9,995 nt of DNA from Chloroflexota bacterium (GTDB lineage Bacteria > Chloroflexota > Anaerolineae > Anaerolineales > UBA4823), in NCBI GenBank assembly GCA_030669775.1, contig DAOVCZ010000050.1, positions 1 to 9,995 on the forward strand, in the 5' to 3' direction. A program made the translations under genes and the position numbers. This document shows positions 5,194-9,995 of this stretch, in pieces. Each line of letters opens with the position of its first letter. Within the stretch, counting starts at the first letter, position 1. The notes beneath the pieces are model-generated. The model made no database searches and had not been told where the DNA came from. It was given only the letters and a program-made list of their open reading frames with translations.

Positions 5194-8100
5194 GGTTGTC
5201 TCAGGCTGCTTGATATCTCGGGCATAGCGCTGCACAACCTCGTCCATCTCAGCCATCTTTTCAGCGAATTCTTTCCCCTCCGCGGCCGAGATCCAGCGCA
5301 GCTGCAGCCGCTCAGGATCGATCCCCTTGCGTTCAAATTTTCGCTGCCAATGCTTGAATCGTTTCCAGGTAAGCTGGTTGGCATTGTTGTAGTGACAATC
5401 TGATCCGGTCTCTGTCAGTCGGCATCCGGTGACCAATACAGCCCCAGCACCGTGATCAAAAGCATGGGCGATGAATTCCTCTTCGAAACGGGCTGAGCAC
5501 ATGGTGCGGATGATGCGAGATGAAGTAGGATACTGGCGCTTCTCGATACCTGCCAGATCCGCCCCTGCGTATGAACACCAGTTGCAGGTTAACACCACAC
5601 ATTTCTCCTCTGCTTTCTCCTGTAAGGAGGCCTCTATCTGGGCCAGAATTTGTTCCCGGGTGAAGTATGGCATCTCAATAGCCGCGAAATTACATTCGGC
5701 CGCGCAAGTGCCGCACCCCATACAGGCAGCTTCAATGATCTTGACTGTTCCATCCTTCCCGGGAGGCCCAATCTGTTCGATAGCTCCATAAGGACAGACC
5801 TTGACACAGCGCATACAGCCAACACACAGCTCAGGAATCAGGCGCGCCGCCAACGGCTCCTTCTCGATCTTGCCGAGTGCGAGTAATGCGCCGGCTTTTC
5901 CAGCTGCAGCTAAAGCTTGGGCCATCGACTCGCGCACATCCTTGGCACCCTGGCTTGTACCAGCCAGGTAAACCCCTTGCACCGCGGTTTGGACTGGACC
6001 TAATTTGGGGTGCAGCTCCATATAGAATCCATCCTCACTGCGCGACAGCTTCAATTGTTCTGCCAGATTGTCTTCGGTGGGTTTCAATCCAACGACTAAG
6101 ACAATCAGGTCGGTTGGTATACGCAGTTTGGCATTCAGCATATGATCGAAAACCTCTAAATACCCATCACGGGAGTTGATCACCGCTTGCGGGGGTTGAT
6201 CTGCATCATAGCGGAAGAACTGAACACCTGCCCGGCTGGCGGCTTCATAGAGTTCCTCAGCCTGGCGGCTGTATGTGCGCATCTCCTTATACAAGACCCG
6301 CACTTTCTTACCCATCTTCCGCAGCCGAAGCGCCTGGGCGATCATCGAAGTACAGCAGTAGCGAGAACAGCCGATCGCATCCTGGCGGGATCCAACGCAA
6401 GCGATAAACGCGATTCGTTCTGCCTCGGGTTCCCCGATTTTGAGCAGGTTTTCGAGTTCCAGATTGGTGATCACCCGCGGGTCACTACCATAATTGAATT
6501 CGGTTGGCTCGTAGGGTAAGGAACCAGTGGCTACTACGATCGCCCCTATTTCGAGAGAGGTTCCATTATCGAAGGTCGTCTGGAAATTGCCCACCACCCC
6601 GCCAATGCTTTCGACGCTTGTTTCCAGGTGGACATGGACATCGCTTTCCATAACCTGGCGGGATTTTGCCTCCAGCAGCGCCGCAGCTTGGATATTTGCC
6701 GGCGCGATTTGATCCAGCTGATTAAGCTGGCCACCCAGGCAGCTCTCCTTTTCCACCAGGTGTGTCTCGAATCCTTGATCCGCAATGGCAACTGCGGCTG
6801 TCATCCCGCTGATCCCCCCGCCGATCACCAATGCTTTTTGGATCAAGGGTAGATGAGAGATCTGCAGCGGAGTCAAGCGCCTGGCTTTTTCGACCGCCAT
6901 CCAAACCATGTCATTTGCTTTCTGCGTGGCAGCTTCCTTATCGTGTTTGTGGACCCATGAATCCATGTTGCGAATATTCGCCATCTCTAACAGGTACGGG
7001 TTCAACCCGGAGCGCAGCATCACGCCCCGGAAAATCGATTCATGGGTCTTCGGCGAGCAAGCTGCTATAACCACCCGGTTGATCTTTTCCTTTCTAATTG
7101 TCTCTTCGATCTCTTGTTGGGTGTTTCCAGCGCAGGAAAACATCTGGTGCGAAGCATAGACGACATCTGGCAGTTCCAGGGCGAACTTCGCCACACGCTC
7201 CACATCGACCACCCCGGCAATATTGCTCCCACAGTGGCACACAAATACACCCACCCGAGGTGTATCAATATCCTCAATCGCTTCAACTTCCATCGGTTCA
7301 GGCCACTGCCGTTTGGTCAGGTGGCTCAGCGCCAGGGCTGCTGCTGCACTACCTTCGGAGACGCTATCGGGGATATCCTTTGGGCCCGAGACACATCCCG
7401 CGATATAAATCCCTGGACGTGTCGTCATCACCAATCCCCCCTCGATCTCCTGGGCACGAATGAACCCATCCTCATCCACGTCTACACCCAGGCAATCAGC
7501 CAGCTCAGCCAGTCCTTCTTGTGGTGCAACCGCATTCGCCAGAACGACCATATCGTAGTCAGCCTGAATACGCGCAGCCTGATCTGTGTCTTCATAGAGC
7601 ACTTGGATGTGTCCATTGCCATTAGACGAGATGCGAGCTGGTCGCCCACGCAGGAATTTAGCCCCTTCGAGCTGGGTACGCTTCCAAAAATTGTCAAAAC
7701 CCTTGCCGAAGGCGCGCACATCCATATAGAGCACAGACACATCTTGAATGCCGTGATCGATGGCCTGGTATGCATGCTTGATCGAATACATGCAGCAAAA
7801 TCGAGAACAATAATGGAAAAAGCGCTGATCGCGTGAACCCACACATAAGACGAATAAGATATTCGCGGGATGCTCGCCATCCGAGGGGCGGATGATCTCA
7901 CCTTCTGTGGGACCTGCTGAATTGATCAGACGTTCAAACTCCAGGGCGGTCAGAATATCTGGGTGTGTCCCATAGCCATACTCTGGCATTTCCCGCGGAT
8001 CAAACATGTCGTAGCCAATCGAAACGATAATCGCACTGACCTGGATGGTCTCGATGGATTCTCGGGGAATTAAGAAATCGATCGCTTTTGGGGGACAAAC

Positions 8101-8598
8101 CTGTGCACAGCGGTCACAGGGCAGGTAGTTCGGAGGATCGTTTAAACAATTATCAATATCGACCAGGTAAGTTCCTGGGACGGATTGTGGTATGGGCGTG
8201 AAGATCGCTTTACGCGTTGCCATCCCGGAGTCATACTCATTAGGTAACACCACCGGACAGGCAGCAGTACAATCCCCGCAGCGAGTGCATTCATCCGTCA
8301 CAAAGCGGGTTTTCTGACGCACTTGAACTCGAAAATCCCCAGCCTGCCCTTCAACCTTAACCACTTCTGCTGGGGATAGAATCTCGATGTTGGGGTGCAG
8401 GTCAACTTCGGACATTTTCGGTGCTTCGATACAGATCGAGCAATCCAGGGTAGGGAAATTTTTGTCCAGGACGGCCATCAAACCACCGATCGTGGCCTGC
8501 TTCTCAACCAGGTAGACCTTCGCTCCCGCCTCTGCCAGATCAAGTGCAGATTGAATACCAGATATTCCACCACCAATAACTAAAACCGAACTGCTCAT
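5191..8598 (-). CDS. Tandem HdrA fusion with ferredoxin and MvhD domains (HdrA-HdrA-Fd-MvhD)
   Basis: The 1135-aa cytosolic flavoprotein carries two HdrA units. Unit 1 (about 1-430) starts directly with FAD motif VIGGGISGIQS (7-17). It has the HdrA signature DCSICIEAPK (52-61), an inserted two-cluster ferredoxin (C104/107/110/114 and C151/161/164/168) and the unusual cluster motif C252, C264, C268, C269. Unit 2 (about 449-915) begins with the HdrA N-terminal domain (CHCGSNIAGVVDVE, 454-467), then a second FAD motif VIGGGISGMTA (591-601) and a second C734, C744, C748, C749 motif. It lacks the DCSICIEAPK signature and the inserted ferredoxin. A 2x[4Fe-4S] ferredoxin (C925/928/931/935, C959/962/965/969) and an MvhD-like domain (about 998-1120; C1000, C1005, C1008, C1034, C1059, C1068) follow. 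Known HdrA proteins bifurcate electrons at their FAD. The ATG overlaps the upstream stop (ATGA), with GGGGAGG 5 bases before it. Confidence 0.92.
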   Translation of the reverse strand: MSSSVLVIGGGISGIQSALDLAEAGAKVYLVEKQATIGGLMAVLDKNFPTLDCSICIEAPKMSEVDLHPNIEILSPAEVVKVEGQAGDFRVQVRQKTRFVTDECTRCGDCTAACPVVLPNEYDSGMATRKAIFTPIPQSVPGTYLVDIDNCLNDPPNYLPCDRCAQVCPPKAIDFLIPRESIETIQVSAIIVSIGYDMFDPREMPEYGYGTHPDILTALEFERLINSAGPTEGEIIRPSDGEHPANILFVLCVGSRDQRFFHYCSRFCCMYSIKHAYQAIDHGIQDVSVLYMDVRAFGKGFDNFWKRTQLEGAKFLRGRPARISSNGNGHIQVLYEDTDQAARIQADYDMVVLANAVAPQEGLAELADCLGVDVDEDGFIRAQEIEGGLVMTTRPGIYIAGCVSGPKDIPDSVSEGSAAAALALSHLTKRQWPEPMEVEAIEDIDTPRVGVFVCHCGSNIAGVVDVERVAKFALELPDVVYASHQMFSCAGNTQQEIEETIRKEKINRVVIAACSPKTHESIFRGVMLRSGLNPYLLEMANIRNMDSWVHKHDKEAATQKANDMVWMAVEKARRLTPLQISHLPLIQKALVIGGGISGMTAAVAIADQGFETHLVEKESCLGGQLNQLDQIAPANIQAAALLEAKSRQVMESDVHVHLETSVESIGGVVGNFQTTFDNGTSLEIGAIVVATGSLPYEPTEFNYGSDPRVITNLELENLLKIGEPEAERIAFIACVGSRQDAIGCSRYCCTSMIAQALRLRKMGKKVRVLYKEMRTYSRQAEELYEAASRAGVQFFRYDADQPPQAVINSRDGYLEVFDHMLNAKLRIPTDLIVLVVGLKPTEDNLAEQLKLSRSEDGFYMELHPKLGPVQTAVQGVYLAGTSQGAKDVRESMAQALAAAGKAGALLALGKIEKEPLAARLIPELCVGCMRCVKVCPYGAIEQIGPPGKDGTVKIIEAACMGCGTCAAECNFAAIEMPYFTREQILAQIEASLQEKAEEKCVVLTCNWCSYAGADLAGIEKRQYPTSSRIIRTMCSARFEEEFIAHAFDHGAGAVLVTGCRLTETGSDCHYNNANQLTWKRFKHWQRKFERKGIDPERLQLRWISAAEGKEFAEKMAEMDEVVQRYARDIKQPETT

Positions 8599-9152
8599 GA
8601 AGTCCTCCCCATTGCGGCTTTATTCTCAAGATCGACCTCATACTCAAGGCCAGCGTGGAATGCACTATTGTTTAAGGGTAGTGTTTTCGCCTTGACTGAA
8701 GTTTCCAGCGCCTTAAGCATTGACTCTGGATCGACCAATCCGGTAACGGCGGTGAAGTACCCCAGCATGACCACATTAGCCACAATCCGCCGCCCCAAAT
8801 CTTCGGCCAGCTGGGTCGCCGGTATGGCATAAATGTGGTCACCTTCTTGGGATTTGACCAGGTCCTGATCGATCAGGATCAATGCCTCAGGTTTGGCTGA
8901 GGGACGGAATTTTGTATATGCTTCTTGTGATAACACCACCAGGATATCCGGCTGCTGCACAAAGGGATAAGCGATTGGTTCCTCGGATACTACCAAGTCG
9001 GCACTGGATGCGCCGCCGCGCGCTTCAGGACCATGTGACTGTGTCATCACGGCCTCGCGTCCTGCATAGAGCGCCAGGGCTTTTCCCAGAACATAACCTG
9101 CTAAGACCACCCCCTGGCCGCCAAAGCCTGCGATGCGGATCTCCTGCCTCAT
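8595..9152 (-). CDS. 2-oxoacid:ferredoxin oxidoreductase gamma subunit (KorC-like)
   Basis: This 185-aa protein is the gamma subunit of a ferredoxin-dependent 2-oxoacid oxidoreductase, which converts a 2-oxoacid plus CoA to acyl-CoA, CO2 and reduced ferredoxin. It begins with the family signature IRIAGFGGQGVVLAG (5-19) and contains QSHGPEARGGASSADLVVS (38-56), both conserved in KorC/PorC proteins; the length is normal. The ATG at 9152-9150 overlaps the beta-subunit stop as ATGA, and GGAG lies 5 bases upstream, so the two subunits are probably translated in a fixed ratio. Its own stop overlaps the start of the HdrA-like gene in the same way, tying the oxidoreductase tightly to the Hdr module. 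The gamma subunit alone does not reveal the 2-oxoacid used. Confidence 0.93.
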   Translation of the reverse strand: MRQEIRIAGFGGQGVVLAGYVLGKALALYAGREAVMTQSHGPEARGGASSADLVVSEEPIAYPFVQQPDILVVLSQEAYTKFRPSAKPEALILIDQDLVKSQEGDHIYAIPATQLAEDLGRRIVANVVMLGYFTAVTGLVDPESMLKALETSVKAKTLPLNNSAFHAGLEYEVDLENKAAMGRTS

Positions 9153-9982
9153 TCCATCTCCACTGTTACTGGCTCATACGGTGGGCGATCCCGGTCAGCA
9201 AATCGTCCAACATAGATCGGTTTATCCTCGCGTAAATCGATATTTAGATCATCACCACGCACATCCCCATCTCGCACCAGCACACAGCGTTGGCGATAGA
9301 GCTCCATTTCTTCCAAGCCATCTTCAATGTTGTTCGATTTGCCAAATCCAACCGGACAAGGGGCGAGCACTTCAATAAATGTGAATCCCGGCCGGGTAAA
9401 GGCATACAGGATATCCTCCCTGATCTGGCGAACATGGATCGTGGTCCAACGAGCCACGAAATTTGCCCCTGATGCCGACAGCAAATATGGTAAGTTGAAG
9501 GGCAGTTCAGGATTACCGTACGGTGCTGTCGTTCCCCGGGCACCTTGGGGAGTGGTTGGACCGACCTGACCGCCAGTCATGCCATAATTAAAATTATTTA
9601 CACAGATCACGTTGATGTCCACATTGCGCCGGGCTGCATGAATCAAATGGTTGCCGCCAATGGCAACCAGGTCCCCATCTCCACTGAACACAGTCGTCAT
9701 CAGCTCTGGCTTGGCCAGCTTCATCCCCAATGCAAATGGAATCGCCCTGCCGTGTGTGGTGTGATACGAGTCGATGTTCATATACCCGGCCACGCGACCC
9801 GAACAACCAATCCCGGAGATCACCACATGTTGGTCAACCGGAACTTGAGAATCTAGGATGGCTTGGGCATAACAGCGCATCACGATGCCGATCCCGCAAC
9901 CAGGACACCAGATATGCGGCATGCGATCGGCGCGGATGATCGCGTCCAGGGGATGTTTGTCGGCAACCTTCACAGCAGTCAT
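9149..9982 (-). CDS. korB: 2-oxoacid:ferredoxin oxidoreductase beta subunit (KorB-like, TPP-binding)
   Basis: The beta subunit binds thiamine pyrophosphate and a [4Fe-4S] cluster. The 277-aa product has the cluster cysteines C26 and C29 (WCPGCG), C60 (GIGCSG) and C209 (PCPVGFG). The TPP/Mg motif runs from GDGD (101-104) to NNFNYGMTGGQ (129-139). NIDSYHTTHGRAIPFA (69-84) and PYGNPELPFNLPYL (154-167) most resemble 2-oxoglutarate-type KorB rather than pyruvate-type PorB. Related enzymes also use branched-chain 2-oxoacids, so substrate is uncertain. The start at 9982 is supported by GGGAGG 7 bases upstream, at the very edge of the window. This is the most upstream operon gene visible. The alpha subunit, and any small ferredoxin subunit, are expected beyond base 9995. 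The gene overlaps the gamma gene by 4 bases (ATGA). Confidence 0.93.
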   Translation of the reverse strand: MTAVKVADKHPLDAIIRADRMPHIWCPGCGIGIVMRCYAQAILDSQVPVDQHVVISGIGCSGRVAGYMNIDSYHTTHGRAIPFALGMKLAKPELMTTVFSGDGDLVAIGGNHLIHAARRNVDINVICVNNFNYGMTGGQVGPTTPQGARGTTAPYGNPELPFNLPYLLSASGANFVARWTTIHVRQIREDILYAFTRPGFTFIEVLAPCPVGFGKSNNIEDGLEEMELYRQRCVLVRDGDVRGDDLNIDLREDKPIYVGRFADRDRPPYEPVTVEME

Positions 9983-9995
9983 GCAACTGCCTCCC

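Noticed and set aside
7042..7836. 264-codon plus-strand open frame antisense to the HdrA fusion
   Set aside because: It lies fully inside the minus-strand HdrA gene, whose translation carries FAD and cluster motifs throughout. The antisense product has no recognisable motif and no convincing ribosome binding site, so it is a shadow frame.
8882..9235. 117-codon plus-strand open frame opposite the gamma and beta subunit genes
   Set aside because: It spans two overlapping minus-strand genes with strong family motifs, and its product has no recognisable features.
1..9995. tRNA, rRNA, CRISPR array, insertion sequence or prophage attachment site
   Set aside because: I saw no regular direct repeats, transposase or integrase motifs, terminal inverted repeats or tRNA-like structure in the small non-coding gaps.

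Overview
The window looks like chromosomal DNA from an anaerobic bacterium. It is dominated by a tightly packed minus-strand operon for flavin and iron-sulfur electron transfer. Ferredoxin-dependent 2-oxoacid oxidation, heterodisulfide-reductase-like (Hdr) proteins and an electron-transferring flavoprotein (ETF) all point to strictly anaerobic metabolism. No 16S rRNA or other marker gene is present. Placement in Chloroflexota (Anaerolineae-like) is a guess from gene content and the DRG/TGS-type GTPase, not a demonstration.

Left part, plus strand (1-2092). The window opens inside the 3' end of a gene whose last 113 codons resemble the C-terminal beta domain of GH38 alpha-mannosidases. Next comes a 165-codon gene of unknown function (427-924) with a good ribosome binding site. 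A 181-base intergenic stretch follows, holding a 7-bp hairpin, a strong rho-independent terminator (1024-1053) and a TATAAT -10 box. These lead into a stand-alone GTPase with a C-terminal TGS domain (1106-2092).

Right part, minus strand (9982 down to 2121). Six genes run in the same direction: KorB-like 2-oxoacid:ferredoxin oxidoreductase beta subunit, the gamma subunit, a giant HdrA-HdrA-ferredoxin-MvhD fusion (1135 aa), a soluble HdrC-HdrB (HdrD-like) protein, EtfA and EtfB. The first two junctions are ATGA stop/start overlaps, the third gap is 11 bases, etfA follows after 67 bases, and etfA overlaps etfB by 8 bases. Two genes start with TTG behind strong Shine-Dalgarno sequences. The oxidoreductase alpha subunit (and possibly a small ferredoxin subunit) should lie upstream, beyond base 9995.

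How the genes may work together (inference). The oxidoreductase would make low-potential electrons (reduced ferredoxin) while forming an acyl-CoA. EtfAB would exchange electrons with an acyl-CoA dehydrogenase or a similar enzyme. The double-flavin HdrA fusion with its HdrD-like partner would connect the two pools by flavin-based electron bifurcation or confurcation. The MvhD domain marks a docking point for a further electron donor or acceptor not encoded here. This Kor-Hdr-Etf combination, and especially the fused double HdrA, is the most interesting content of the window. The GTPase operon converges on etfB with only 28 bases between stop codons and no visible terminator.
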